DNA of 64,000 bases from Clostridium sp. (GCA_031292145.1 JARLHR010000026.1:1-64000); one strand, 5' to 3'. Positions 33,077 to 42,790 are shown, counted from the stretch's first letter. Notes: generated from the sequence alone by a model not told the origin. A program made the numbers and translations.

Positions 33077-35143
33077 ATGAAAAAGACAATAGGCATTTTA
33101 GCACATGTTGATGCAGGTAAAACTACATTGTCAGAACAAGTGCTTTATCATACTAACAGCATAAGGAATAGGGGAAGAGTGGATCATAAGGATTCATTTT
33201 TGGATAGTCATAATATTGAAAGGCAACGGGGAATAACTGTATTTTCTGACCAAGGGGTATTTGAATTTAATGACTCTACATATTATTTAGTTGATACACC
33301 TGGACATATTGATTTTAGTGCGGAAATGGAAAGAGCAATTGCAATTATGGATTATGCAATAGTAATTATAAGCAGCGTAGAAGGAGTTCAAGGACATACT
33401 AAGACTGTATGGAATTTACTTAGAAAATATAATATTCCTACTATATTTTTTATTAATAAACTGGATAGAGTTGGTGCTGATAAGGAGAGGGTTATTAATG
33501 AAATAAAAAGGGATTTAACCAAAGATGTATGCTATATAGATGATAATTTTAAAAGTCATGGTGGCTGTGAAGAAAATGTAAATGATTTAATAAATAAAAT
33601 TGGATTTAATTTGAGTGAAGAGATAATTGAATTTATAAGCGAATATGATGATAACCTCTTAGAAAAATATCTTGAGGGGAATTATGATGAAACTCTTTGG
33701 ATAAGTAATTTAAAGATACTAATAAAAGAAAGTAAGGTATTTCCTTGCTTCGGAGGATCAGCACTTCAGGATGAGGGAATAATAGAATTTTTAAATGCAT
33801 TAGATAGTTTAACATACACCGATTATAATGAAAAGGAAGAATTTTCAGGCCGCGTATACAAAGTTCGTCATGATGAAAATGGAAATAGAATAACATTTAT
33901 TAAAGCTTTGACAGGAACCTTAAAGGTTAGGGATGAAGTTAGCTATGGTGGTGAATTTGAAGAAACTGTTAGTTTGTATGGTAAGGTGAGCAGCAAAGAA
34001 AACAATGCAAATGAGATTACTGAAAAAATAAGCAATATAAGAATATATAATGGAAATAAATTTAAGACAGTAGATAGTATAAAGGCTGGGGACTTGTTTG
34101 CAGTTTTGGGAATTTCTAGTGCTATAGCAGGTGATGGAGTTGGAGCGTTAAAAGAAAAAACTAATTATGAAATGATTCCCACCTTAATGTCTAAGGTGGT
34201 ATTTGATAAAGTGTGTAATGTACGTGAAGTTTTAGGGTGCTTTAAGATTTTGGAGGCAGAAGATCCTGCTTTAAGTATAATTTGGAATGAGGCCCTTCAA
34301 GAAATTCATGTTCACATAATGGGGAAAATTCAATTAGAAGTTTTAAAAGAAGTAGTTGAAGAACGTTTTAATTTAAATATTGATTTTGGACCATGCCAAA
34401 TTCTTTATAAGGAAACGATTTTTGAGAAAACTATAGGTCGTGGTCATTTCGAGCCATTAAGGCACTATGCTGAAGTACAGTTAAAGCTTGAACCATTGCC
34501 TAGAAACAGCGGAATTGTATTTAAAAATAAATGCCATAGTGATAATTTAACATTTGGAAATCAAAATTTAGTAAAAACACATATTTTTGAAAGACAACAT
34601 CATGGGCTATTAACAGGGTCGTCAATAACTGATATAAAGGTTACTTTATTAATTGGCAGGGCCCATAATAAGCATACTTGCGGAGGGGATTTTAGAGAAG
34701 CAACTTTTAGAGCCTTGAGACAAGGTTTAGAAAAAGTAGAAAATATATTATTAGAACCATTTTATAAATTTACTATAGAGGTTTCAACTGAATATATGGG
34801 AAGAGTTTTATCAGATATTCAAAAATTACATGGAACTTTTGATCCAGTAGATATGGGAATAGATAGAGTTATTATAAATGGGAGAGGACCTGTAATTACA
34901 TTTATGGATTATTCTATGGAAGTTATAGCTTTCACTAAAGGCAAAGGAAGTATATCACTAATATATGACGGATATGATGTTTGTCATAATAGTGAAGAAG
35001 TAATTGAAAGTAAAGGATATAATAAAAATGCAGATATAGAATATACATCAACATCTGTATTTTGTTCACATGGACAAGGGTATTTAGTTCCTTGGGATAA
35101 AGCTGATGAAGCAATGCACTGTGAAGTAATTATGAATGATTAG
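33077..35143 (+). CDS. Tet(M)/EF-G-like ribosomal-protection-type GTPase
   Basis: A 688-residue translational GTPase. G1 AHVDAGKTT (residues 8-16), RGITVFSD switch I, G3 DTPGHIDF (about 74-81), G4 FINKLDR, then domains II-V including the EF-G IV-V motifs (GGDFREATFRALRQGLEK; EYMGRVLSDIQKLHGTF). Length and N-terminus KKTIGILAHVDAGKTTL match the tetracycline-protection family rather than housekeeping EF-G (about 690 aa but with different switch motifs). Sequence alone does not prove resistance; chromosomal clostridial relatives of unknown activity exist. Confidence 0.85.
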   Translation: MKKTIGILAHVDAGKTTLSEQVLYHTNSIRNRGRVDHKDSFLDSHNIERQRGITVFSDQGVFEFNDSTYYLVDTPGHIDFSAEMERAIAIMDYAIVIISSVEGVQGHTKTVWNLLRKYNIPTIFFINKLDRVGADKERVINEIKRDLTKDVCYIDDNFKSHGGCEENVNDLINKIGFNLSEEIIEFISEYDDNLLEKYLEGNYDETLWISNLKILIKESKVFPCFGGSALQDEGIIEFLNALDSLTYTDYNEKEEFSGRVYKVRHDENGNRITFIKALTGTLKVRDEVSYGGEFEETVSLYGKVSSKENNANEITEKISNIRIYNGNKFKTVDSIKAGDLFAVLGISSAIAGDGVGALKEKTNYEMIPTLMSKVVFDKVCNVREVLGCFKILEAEDPALSIIWNEALQEIHVHIMGKIQLEVLKEVVEERFNLNIDFGPCQILYKETIFEKTIGRGHFEPLRHYAEVQLKLEPLPRNSGIVFKNKCHSDNLTFGNQNLVKTHIFERQHHGLLTGSSITDIKVTLLIGRAHNKHTCGGDFREATFRALRQGLEKVENILLEPFYKFTIEVSTEYMGRVLSDIQKLHGTFDPVDMGIDRVIINGRGPVITFMDYSMEVIAFTKGKGSISLIYDGYDVCHNSEEVIESKGYNKNADIEYTSTSVFCSHGQGYLVPWDKADEAMHCEVIMND

Positions 35144-35151
35144 GAGATAAC

Positions 35152-35862
35152 ATGAAATTAAAAGTTAATTATGAAAATCAAGAAATAGATTTTAGTATAA
35201 TTCGTAGAAAAAGAAAAACTATCTGCATTAAAATTATGGAAGATGGCGAGGTTATTGTAAGTGCACCTTTAAGAATTAGCAAAGAGTCTATTTTACTTGT
35301 AGTAAAGAACAGAGCACACTGGATTATAGAAAAGCAAAAAGAAATTAAATTAAGAAGTTCAAGAAAAATTAAAAGAATTTTTACTGACGGGAGTACTCTT
35401 ATGTATTTGGGTAAAGAGTATCCTATGTATATAGTTTTGGAGGAAAACAGAAGAAAAATTACTGTTGAATTAAATGGTAATTTTGAAATATTTACAAATA
35501 CAATGGTTGAGGAAAAATTAAGAGCAGCATTAGAAAAATGGTATAGAACTGAAACTCTGAAAATTGTTACAAAAAGAATTGAGAATTATTCAAATAACTT
35601 TACAGATAAAGTAACAGACGTAAAAGTAAAAGAGCAAAAGCGAAGATGGGCAAGCTGTACATGGAAAAATTCAATTTTATTTAATTGGAGAATAAGTATG
35701 GCTAGAGCTGATGTTATTGATTACATTGTAATTCATGAAATGTGTCATATGGATTATAGAAATCATTCTAAATGTTTCTGGAATAGGGTAGCAGAAATAA
35801 TGCCAGATTATAAAGAAAAACATGAATGGCTTAAAATAAATGGAATGAATTTATATTTATAA
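35152..35862 (+). CDS. YgjP-like M48-type metallopeptidase (DUF45)
   Basis: A 236-residue protein with N-terminal RRKRKTICIKIMEDGEVIVSAP typical of the family. The zinc motif IVIHEMCHMDYRNHSKCFW carries HExxH, with a downstream Glu (AEIMPDYKEKHEWL). It follows the Tet(M)-like gene by 8 bp (RBS TAGGAGAT) and is co-transcribed. Substrate unknown. Confidence 0.88.
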   Translation: MKLKVNYENQEIDFSIIRRKRKTICIKIMEDGEVIVSAPLRISKESILLVVKNRAHWIIEKQKEIKLRSSRKIKRIFTDGSTLMYLGKEYPMYIVLEENRRKITVELNGNFEIFTNTMVEEKLRAALEKWYRTETLKIVTKRIENYSNNFTDKVTDVKVKEQKRRWASCTWKNSILFNWRISMARADVIDYIVIHEMCHMDYRNHSKCFWNRVAEIMPDYKEKHEWLKINGMNLYL

Positions 35863-35896
35863 TAGGAGATAAAGTTTTATAAATAAATTATTTGTT

Positions 35897-35957
35897 AAGG
35901 CACATGAAAGAAAAGATAGGCAAGCATACTGGTCTATTATTTTCTTTCATGTGCCTT
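35897..35957. repeat. MITE-like element family A, short copy 4
   Basis: A 61-bp nearly perfect inverted repeat: AAGGCACATGAAAGAAAAGA at the left and its inverse ending TTTCTTTCATGTGCCTT. The middle GATAGGCAAGCATACTGG is also found near the right end of the long copies, so this looks like an internal deletion derivative. Confidence 0.85.
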
Positions 35958-35998
35958 TGCTTACGCAAAATAAAATTTGGATAAGTTAAAGTAGTTTA

Positions 35999-36445
35999 TT
36001 ATATGGATGTAATTTCTTCAGGAAGCGAATCTACATGTAAATTATATGTTAGACCTATAACGACTAATATTCCTCCAATAATTTTGGGTAGCGAAATTGT
36101 GTTAGAAGTTATGCAATCTATTATTAGACCTGTAAAAAGTTGTCCAATAAAAATTATTAAAGTTGCATAAAACGAAGACATTTTAGGAGTAATCACACTA
36201 TTCAATATAACAACAATTACTCCTAATACGCCACCTAGATAGGCATAAAATGGAATATTAGAAAATTGACTTACGGAAACTTTGTCTTTAAAGATAATAA
36301 ATAAAATTAAGGCAGCTAATAGACCTGTAAAATAATTAAAGAAACTAGATTCAATCAGTCCTACTTTCTCAGAAAGCTTAGAATTAAGTATTCTAGAAAT
36401 TACTATAATAGCACCAGAAAGTATTGAAATTAATATAAAAAACAT
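35999..36445 (-). CDS. YdcZ-family DMT transporter subunit
   Basis: A 148-residue protein with five hydrophobic segments and the DMT_YdcZ pattern (NSKLSEKVGLIESSFFNYFTG near the start; LIIFIGQLFTGLIID later). It is the second of two adjacent YdcZ-type genes, 16 bp after the first on the same strand, probably forming a heterodimer. Substrate unknown. Confidence 0.85.
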   Translation of the reverse strand: MFFILISILSGAIIVISRILNSKLSEKVGLIESSFFNYFTGLLAALILFIIFKDKVSVSQFSNIPFYAYLGGVLGVIVVILNSVITPKMSSFYATLIIFIGQLFTGLIIDCITSNTISLPKIIGGILVVIGLTYNLHVDSLPEEITSI

Positions 36446-36461
36446 AAATCATTCTCCTTAT

Positions 36462-36884
36462 CTAAATTAATGCCATGATAGAGATGCCTATCATGATGAT
36501 TAATAGTCCAATAATTTTCTTCTTGTTAAAATTTATTTTAGGCATACCTAACAAACCATAATGATCGAAGGCTAGAGAGGTTATAAGTTGTCCTAAAAGT
36601 CCCAAAGCAACAGGAAGTGATACTCCAAGGGCAGTAAAACTTAAGTTGTTAATCATAACGGTAAAAACACTGATAGCCCCTGCAATATATAGATATAATG
36701 GCAAGTTATTTTTAAAAGATATTTTGATTTTTTTATACAATAGTATTACCAAAATGGCAATAAATCCGATTGTATGAATTATGACTAATGAAGAATAATT
36801 TCCGATTCCATCGGATAACTTTCCATTAAAAGCTATCATAATAGCTATAAGAATTCCAATTAATAATGATAAAAAATTATACAT
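36462..36884 (-). CDS. YdcZ-family DMT transporter subunit
   Basis: A 140-residue five-helix protein with the same plan (NGKLSDGIGNYSSLVIIHTIG; ALGLLGQLITSLAFDHYGLLG). RBS AAGGAGGC. It is divergent from the Crp/Fnr-type gene at 37022, with 137 bp between them for shared control. Confidence 0.85.
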   Translation of the reverse strand: MYNFLSLLIGILIAIMIAFNGKLSDGIGNYSSLVIIHTIGFIAILVILLYKKIKISFKNNLPLYLYIAGAISVFTVMINNLSFTALGVSLPVALGLLGQLITSLAFDHYGLLGMPKINFNKKKIIGLLIIMIGISIMALI

Positions 36885-37021
36885 AAAGTGCCTCCTTAAA
36901 ATGTTCTTTGTTACGAAACTTCAGTTAGATTTGATTGCTCTTTATATTTTAAGGCATTATAATTAAATACAAATAGGACAGATGTCATATTTTTAATAAA
37001 AAATAAGTTAGGAGTGGAAAC

Positions 37022-37714
37022 TTGATTAAAATCGATGATAACTCAATGCTTGAATATTATATAAAACTATATAGATTAGAAGATTTATTTAGTATGGATA
37101 TGAAAGAGGACATGATTTTATATGAATTTAATAAAAATGATTACATATGTAGGGAAGAAGAATATTTAGACAATATGTTTTTTTTAGTTAGTGGAAAAGC
37201 AAAAGTATCTAAGCATTTAGAAAATGGTAAGTCGTTACTGTTATCATTTTATACACCATTAAAGGTAATAGGAGATGTAGAATTCACTAGAAACAATACA
37301 ACAGACTGTAGTGTGCAAGCTATAGAAGGTACTTATTGCATAGGAATTAAATTTGATATTGTAAGAAGTAAACTTTTGAATGATTGTAAGTTCTTGTTGA
37401 ATCTATGTGATTATTTAGGTGAAAAGCTTAGAAATAATAGTAATAATAGCTCGATAAATTTATTATATCCTCTTGAAAACAGGCTTGCCAGCTATATAGT
37501 TGCATTTGCTAATATAGATGATGCTGATAATAAAAAATTTGTTTTTAATGAAAATTATAGTGAGATATCAGAGCTATTAGGAACGAGTTATAGGCATTTA
37601 AATAGAACTTTAAATAAATTTTCATTAGAAGGGATTTTAAAAAAGCAAAATAAGGAATACCTAATAGAAAATTATGAGAAATTATTATATTTAGCAGGAG
37701 ATTTATATAAATAA
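37022..37714 (+). CDS. Crp/Fnr-family transcriptional regulator (YeiL-like)
   Basis: A 230-residue protein from TTG 37022 with GGAGTGG upstream. Residues 20-120 are a cyclic-nucleotide-type beta-roll (NMFFLVSGKAKVSKHLENGK, IGDVEF). The C-terminal winged helix is NYSEISELLGTSYRHLNRTLN. No Cys cluster for an Fe-S centre is visible. The divergent YdcZ pair is the likely target; this pairing is common in clostridia. Confidence 0.85.
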   Translation: MIKIDDNSMLEYYIKLYRLEDLFSMDMKEDMILYEFNKNDYICREEEYLDNMFFLVSGKAKVSKHLENGKSLLLSFYTPLKVIGDVEFTRNNTTDCSVQAIEGTYCIGIKFDIVRSKLLNDCKFLLNLCDYLGEKLRNNSNNSSINLLYPLENRLASYIVAFANIDDADNKKFVFNENYSEISELLGTSYRHLNRTLNKFSLEGILKKQNKEYLIENYEKLLYLAGDLYK

Positions 37715-37851
37715 AAATAATGATATATTTTTTATAGTATTTAGTAGAGAAATATGATAATATATTAATAATTATTATTAATGAATAAATTCTTTTAAAT
37801 AGTTTGAAATGCTATTACAGTGTATTAAGTTAGAAGAGTAGGTGAAAATGT

Positions 37852-38442
37852 ATGAGATTTATAAAATATATACCGAACATTATTTCAATAACAAGAATTG
37901 TAATGTGTATTTTATTTGTATATAACATTATTGGACATTTTACATATGGGCAAGATAAAACTATTAATTTAGTTATGCTATTTTTAGCTATCTGCATTTC
38001 AGATTTGTTGGATGGTAAAATTGCAAGAAAAACAAATTCAGTTTCCTCCTTAGGAGCTAAGCTAGATGTATTTGCTGATCTATTTTATATAATTGTTTCA
38101 TATGTGGCATTAGTAAATATGAAAATTTTACCCTTATGGTTTTTAGGTTTTATTTGTTTCAAGTTTTCTGAATTTGTAATAACATCAAAATTTATTAAAA
38201 ATAATAATAAGCCAATGGACAACCCTTTTGTTTTTGATAAGATTGGAAGAATAGTATCTGCAACTTTTCTGATTATCCCAGGAATTGTTTGCATTTATAA
38301 GTGTTTAAATACTTATAATATAAATTTAATATTAAATTGCATTTTGTACATAATACTTGTAGGTGGAATTTATTCTTCTTATTGTAGAATAAAGAGCTGT
38401 TTCATGATTTATAAATTAAACAACAATAATTATATAAATTAA
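37852..38442 (+). CDS. CDP-alcohol phosphatidyltransferase family protein
   Basis: A 196-residue integral membrane enzyme with about six helices. The family motif is complete: SDLLDGKIAR, then eight residues, G, three residues, D, three residues, D (KLDVFADLFY). It condenses a CDP-activated lipid with an alcohol; the alcohol cannot be read from sequence. The ferric-reductase-like gene starts 24 bp downstream. Confidence 0.88.
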   Translation: MRFIKYIPNIISITRIVMCILFVYNIIGHFTYGQDKTINLVMLFLAICISDLLDGKIARKTNSVSSLGAKLDVFADLFYIIVSYVALVNMKILPLWFLGFICFKFSEFVITSKFIKNNNKPMDNPFVFDKIGRIVSATFLIIPGIVCIYKCLNTYNINLILNCILYIILVGGIYSSYCRIKSCFMIYKLNNNNYIN

Positions 38443-38466
38443 TTTTATATTTCAAGGAGGTTGACT

Positions 38467-39732
38467 ATGAAAAAGAAATTAGGAATTATCATTATTTTGT
38501 TAAGTATGACAATTACGTGGATATTATGGCTATTCATCAATCCAACAAGGGAGATTTCTACAATGAGTGGATATTCCCAATTATTAGCTGCATTTGCTTT
38601 GGTAGCATTTGCATTTATAAATTTTATTTCTACAAGACATAAAATATTAGATGACTTATTTGATGGATTAGATAAATCATACATATACCATAAATATTTA
38701 AGCATCTCTGCACTTTTATTAGTTATTTTTCATAATATCACAATTGAGATGGGGAAAAAGCTAGAAAGATCTCAAGGGATAAAAATACCAAGAGATCCTT
38801 ATGCTATGTATGGAGCATTTAGTATGTATCTATTTATAGCTCTTATACTTGTTGCATTTTTAGCTAAAAAATTGAATTATGAAAGATGGAAAACAATTCA
38901 TAAATTTATGATTATTCCATATGCTTTTGGTATTTATCATTATTATGGAAGTGCAACTTATGCTGTTTTCTCTTTAGAACCTTTTACTATATGGTTAAAT
39001 ATTATAAATTTAATAGGAATAGTATCTGTAGTTTATAGTATAATTTTCTATGAAAAAATATCATTTAAATATAAGTTTAAAGTAAAGAAACTAGATATAG
39101 TAGCTAATGGAACCTTAGAGATAGCAGGAAGCGCTATTGGAAAGGACATGGAATTTAAACCAGGACAATTTGCTTTTTTAAAGGTTGTAGATAATCAAAA
39201 TAAATTTGTATCTCATCCATTTACAATAAGTGAAGCACCTAAGAAGGGTGAATTACAATTTACAATTAAAGCTTTAGGTGATCACACAAAGGCATTGCTT
39301 AATACCCTTAAAGTTGGAGATGAATTTGTAGTATCAGGTCCTCATGGGAAATTTAATTATAAGTCAGGTGCTAAGAGACAAATCTGGATTGGTGGTGGGA
39401 TAGGAGTAACACCATTTAGAAGTTTTGCTCAAGGTGATGTCCCAAAAGATTTTTCAATTGACTTTTTCTATGCTTACAATAATGCGGAAGAAGGAGCTTA
39501 TACAGAAGAGTTTAAATCTTTAAACAGAGACAACTTAAGAATACATCTGTTTAATTCAAAAGAAAAAGGTTTTTTATCAGTAGAAGAGATATCTAAGTAT
39601 GTAAATACAAAAGAAGAAATTGATGTTTACTTTTGCGGCCCAGGACCAATGAGAGAAAGTTTGAGAAAGCAATTTGCAAATAGTAATTTTAATGTTGCAA
39701 AGTTTCATTTTGAACATTTTCAATTTAAATAA
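38467..39732 (+). CDS. Ferric-reductase-like transmembrane flavoprotein
   Basis: A 421-residue protein starting at ATG 38467 behind CAAGGAGG. Residues 1-205 form about six membrane helices with haem-ligand-type His (IYHKYLSISALLLVIFHN; HKFMIIPYAFGIYHYYG). Residues 215-421 are an FNR-type module: FAD motif SHPFTISEAP, nucleotide motif IGGGIGVTPF and late CGPGPM. It moves electrons from NAD(P)H across the membrane; the acceptor is unknown. Confidence 0.88.
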   Translation: MKKKLGIIIILLSMTITWILWLFINPTREISTMSGYSQLLAAFALVAFAFINFISTRHKILDDLFDGLDKSYIYHKYLSISALLLVIFHNITIEMGKKLERSQGIKIPRDPYAMYGAFSMYLFIALILVAFLAKKLNYERWKTIHKFMIIPYAFGIYHYYGSATYAVFSLEPFTIWLNIINLIGIVSVVYSIIFYEKISFKYKFKVKKLDIVANGTLEIAGSAIGKDMEFKPGQFAFLKVVDNQNKFVSHPFTISEAPKKGELQFTIKALGDHTKALLNTLKVGDEFVVSGPHGKFNYKSGAKRQIWIGGGIGVTPFRSFAQGDVPKDFSIDFFYAYNNAEEGAYTEEFKSLNRDNLRIHLFNSKEKGFLSVEEISKYVNTKEEIDVYFCGPGPMRESLRKQFANSNFNVAKFHFEHFQFK

Positions 39733-39750
39733 AAGTTGCAAATAATGACT

Positions 39751-39965
39751 TGGATTTATGCGATAACTTACCGAAATCAAATACATTTGTGTTACGCAGG
39801 ACTATGAAAATTTCGCTGAAATCACTAAATGGGAGCTTGCATCAACTTTAGCTTGCTCCAGCCATTTGGCTGGACAAGCAAAAGTTGAGCAAGCTCCCAT
39901 TTAGTGCCTTTAGCATCGAAATTTTCAAATGCCTGCTACACACAAATGTATTTGATTTCTGGTAT
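39751..39965. repeat. Long-palindrome element family B, copy 1
   Basis: About 200 bp of nested inverted repeats: CAAATACATTTGTGT with ACACAAATGTATTTG at the outside, ACTAAATGGGAGCTTGC with its inverse further in, and AGCCATTTGGCT at the tip. Outer sequence TAACTTACCGAAAT/TTTCTGGTAT is shared with the copy at 40079 and, more weakly, 42353. No coding capacity. Confidence 0.8.
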
Positions 39966-40078
39966 AGAAATACGTCTGAAGTTAAGTAAATATATTAATG
40001 CATTTAAGCAATAAGTGAATTTTTTGATTTTATAGATATCCAAATTATAGATTAGACTTACACTTTCAAATATATGCC

Positions 40079-40300
40079 ATACCAGAAAGAACATGTACTC
40101 TTTTGTGCAGTGTTACATTAGAGAATAAGTCGCAGGCATTTCTTCATTAGAAGTTGTTCCATTTTTGCTTGTCACGAGCTCGGCTCGGGAGCATGCAGAA
40201 ATGGTGCAACTTCTGATGATAGAAAGCCGCAACTTATTCTCAGTAACCGAAACAACAGAGTACATGTCCTTTCGGTAAGTTACCACATAAGTCTAAATCC
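40079..40300. repeat. Long-palindrome element family B, copy 2 (opposite orientation)
   Basis: Begins ATACCAGAAAG and ends CTTTCGGTAAGTTACC, the reverse of copy 1. Stems: GAACATGTACTC with GAGTACATGTCC, GAGAATAAGT with ACTTATTCTC, AGAAGTTG with CAACTTCT, and GAGCTCGGCTC at the tip. The stem sequences differ from copy 1 yet pair with themselves, so base pairing rather than primary sequence is kept. Confidence 0.8.
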
Positions 40301-40322
40301 TTCATAACAAAATTTCAATGTT

Positions 40323-41438
40323 TTATATCATGTCAAGAAGTTCTCTTCTATTAATCTGAAAGCCAATGGTATCTTCAATTTCTTTTAAAGCGTTCATATT
40401 CTTAGGATCTATAAACATACAAGTATAACCGCTCTCGCCAGCTCTCCCTGTTCTGCCGATACGATGAATATAACTTTCTACATTTTCAGGAATATCGTAG
40501 TTATAAATATGGGTTATTCCACTTATATCAAGACCTCTAGCAGCGACATCAGTGGCAATTAAGTATTGTATATCTGCATTTCTGAAAGATTTCATTATTC
40601 GTTCTCTTTTATTTTGTGGAATATCGCTATGAAGTTTCACACAGTTGTATTTACGAATATGTAATATTGCTTCAAGTTCATCAACCCTACGTTTAGTTCT
40701 GCAAAATATAATAGCCATAAAGGGGTTATCCTCATCTAATACCTTACATAAAGCATCACGTTTATTTCTATCCGTAGTTTCAACAACATCTTGCTTAATT
40801 GTATTTAAAGTAATACTCTCTTTTTTTATAGAAATTTCGATTGGATCCTTCATATATCTATAAGCTAATTTTTTTACAGCAGAATCCATTGTAGCAGAAA
40901 AACAAAGCATTTGCTTTTTCTTTGGCATTTCTTTAAGAATTGCTTCCACTTCATTTTTAAAACCCATAAATAGCATTTGATCAGCTTCATCTAGAACAAA
41001 AGTTTTTAGTTTACTTAAATTTATCGTCTTTCGCTCAATAAGATCTAAAAGTCTACCAGGGGTAGCAATAATCAAATGAACATTATTATTGAGTTTTTTA
41101 AGTTGAGTTGAAATATCTTTACCACCATAAGTAGCTAATACATTTATATTTTTCACATCTTTAAGTTTATTTGTTTCATCAGTAATCTGAATGGCAAGTT
41201 CTCTTGTGGGAGTTAATATAAGTGCTTGAATATCATTTGAGTTTGGATTGATAGTTTCAAGTAAAGGAAGTAAAAAAGCAAGGGTTTTGCCTGTTCCAGT
41301 AGCTGCTTCTGCAATTATATCTTTTTCATCTTTGATTAGAGCGATGGATTGTTTTTGAATTGGAGTAGGCTCATTAATACCTGATTTATATAATATGTCT
41401 ACTAATTCAGAACTTAGTCCTAATTGTTTAAAATTCAT
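40323..41438 (-). CDS. DEAD-box RNA helicase
   Basis: A 371-residue helicase core with all motifs: Q motif (EPTPIQKQSI), AATGTGKT (I), PTRELAIQ (Ia), TPGRLLD (Ib), LDEADQM (II), FSATM (III), ATDVAARGLD (V), HRIGRTGRAGE (VI). There is almost no C-terminal extension, unlike CshA/DbpA. It likely takes part in RNA turnover, ribosome assembly or cold adaptation. The gene is bracketed by family B palindromes. Confidence 0.93.
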   Translation of the reverse strand: MNFKQLGLSSELVDILYKSGINEPTPIQKQSIALIKDEKDIIAEAATGTGKTLAFLLPLLETINPNSNDIQALILTPTRELAIQITDETNKLKDVKNINVLATYGGKDISTQLKKLNNNVHLIIATPGRLLDLIERKTINLSKLKTFVLDEADQMLFMGFKNEVEAILKEMPKKKQMLCFSATMDSAVKKLAYRYMKDPIEISIKKESITLNTIKQDVVETTDRNKRDALCKVLDEDNPFMAIIFCRTKRRVDELEAILHIRKYNCVKLHSDIPQNKRERIMKSFRNADIQYLIATDVAARGLDISGITHIYNYDIPENVESYIHRIGRTGRAGESGYTCMFIDPKNMNALKEIEDTIGFQINRRELLDMI

Positions 41439-41733
41439 TTTTTCATACCTTTCTTTAGTTGCTGATAGTTACATACTTTTTTATATAATTTCTAGCATAT
41501 AACTTTATAATAATTTCATAGTAATAATATAACTTTTTAATTATAAAAGTCAAATTATTAAAATTTATGTTTGAAGATCCCTACTGTTTATAAAAAAATA
41601 GTTTTACTAATAGAGAAAATGTGTTAAATTATAATATATACTAAAAATATGGGAATTATAAATAAACTAAATTGTTTATATTAAATAATTTTTATAATCA
41701 TAGAAAAAATGGAAAGGCAAGAATGGTGATTTT

Positions 41734-42162
41734 ATGAAAATTTCAACAAAAGGGCGATATGGATTAAGAGCGCTAATAGATATTTGTATATATTCTTCGT
41801 CAGAAATGGTTACAGTGAAAAGCATTTCTGAAAGGCAAGGAATATCAGAAAGATACTTAGAACAAATTTTTTCTTCTTTAAGAAAAGGGGGAATAATTAA
41901 TGCTAAAAAAGGAGCTCAAGGAGGGTATTTTTTAGCTAAAAGTCCTAAGGAATTTAGAGTGGGAGATATTCTAAGCGTTTTAGAAGGTGATTTACTACTA
42001 ATTGATATAGAACACGATGAAAATGACATCGAAAATTTTATTAGCAAAAATCTATGGAATGTTATAAATAGTAAAATAACAGATTTCTTCAACTCTATTA
42101 CATTAGAAGATTTGGTTAATGATTATAAAAAATACAATAAAGAAGACATGTATTATATTTAA
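41734..42162 (+). CDS. Rrf2-family transcriptional regulator
   Basis: A 142-residue protein with the Rrf2 start MKISTKGRYGLRALIDI, the winged helix (SISERQGISERYLEQIFSSLRKGG) and GYFLAKSPKEFRVGDIL. The three cysteines that hold the Fe-S cluster in IscR/NsrR are absent, which points to a CymR-like sulfur or other non-Fe-S regulator. It is divergent from the helicase gene. Confidence 0.88.
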   Translation: MKISTKGRYGLRALIDICIYSSSEMVTVKSISERQGISERYLEQIFSSLRKGGIINAKKGAQGGYFLAKSPKEFRVGDILSVLEGDLLLIDIEHDENDIENFISKNLWNVINSKITDFFNSITLEDLVNDYKKYNKEDMYYI

Positions 42163-42170
42163 AATATAAA

Positions 42171-42260
42171 CTGGATTCACACTTTGAAATATAGCCTGCA
42201 CTAGAAAGAACTAGCAGACCCTGGCACGATTACCAAGTCTTTCGTTTGATTATCACATCG
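42171..42260. repeat. Partial family B-related sequence
   Basis: CACACTTTGAAATATAGCCT, then CACTAGAAAGAACTAG, parallels the left flank of copy 2 (CACTTTCAAATATATGCCAT, then ACCAGAAAGAACATG). It has no matching right half and is probably a degraded copy. Confidence 0.35.
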
Positions 42261-42352
42261 GCTATTTATTTACATAGATAAACAATTTCTATATTTGATT
42301 TATAGTGAAAATACATGCTTATATTTATTAATTTAAGTGTAAATCAAAACAA

Positions 42353-42549
42353 AGAACTTAGATACATCTGTGTGAAATAGGCATTTGAAAATAAGCTGCT
42401 AAAAGCACTTGATGGAAGGTTGTTCCACTTTAGCTTGTCAAAATGAACATTTGGAGCAAGCTAAAGTGGGGCAACCTTCCATCTAGTGGTTTCAGCGAAA
42501 TTTTCATAGTCCTATGGAACACAGATGTATCTAAATTCGGTTAGTTACA
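42353..42549. repeat. Long-palindrome element family B, copy 3
   Basis: Outer stem ACTTAGATACATCTGTGT with ACACAGATGTATCTAAAT, inner GATGGAAGGTTG with CAACCTTCCATC, and CTTTAGCTTG with CAAGCTAAAG. The right half contains TTTCAGCGAAATTTTCATAG, the inverse of a segment in copy 1, so it belongs to the same family. Confidence 0.75.
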
Positions 42550-42586
42550 ACATAAGCCTAAAATATACGTTCTTTATTCATATGTA

Positions 42587-42608
42587 AAAACCTACGTTAA
42601 TAGTAGGC
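42587..42608 (-). terminator. Leftward terminator
   Basis: CCTAC/GTAGG stem with AAAAA before it on the plus strand, so a T-run follows on the minus strand, at the end of the 60-aa gene. Confidence 0.6.
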
Positions 42609-42790
42609 TATAAATTGATATTCTTTAGTTTGTTTCTAATTTCAAACATCTCTGTTTCTAAAATGTCTAATTTTTTATCTAACATTTTTTGTGTTTCAAT
42701 ATTACTTGTCTTTGATTTGCTATCAATATTTCTATCAATATCTGCCATAACTTCAAGTAATCTTTTGAATAAATCATACGCTGTTTTCAT
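42608..42790 (-). CDS. Hypothetical coiled-coil protein
   Basis: A 60-residue protein starting at minus-strand ATG 42790 with AAAGGATTT upstream. It is a highly charged helix (KTAYDLFKRLLEVMADIDRN; KMLDKKLDILETEMFEIRNK). It has its own terminator. No family recognised. Confidence 0.5.
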   Translation of the reverse strand: MKTAYDLFKRLLEVMADIDRNIDSKSKTSNIETQKMLDKKLDILETEMFEIRNKLKNINL

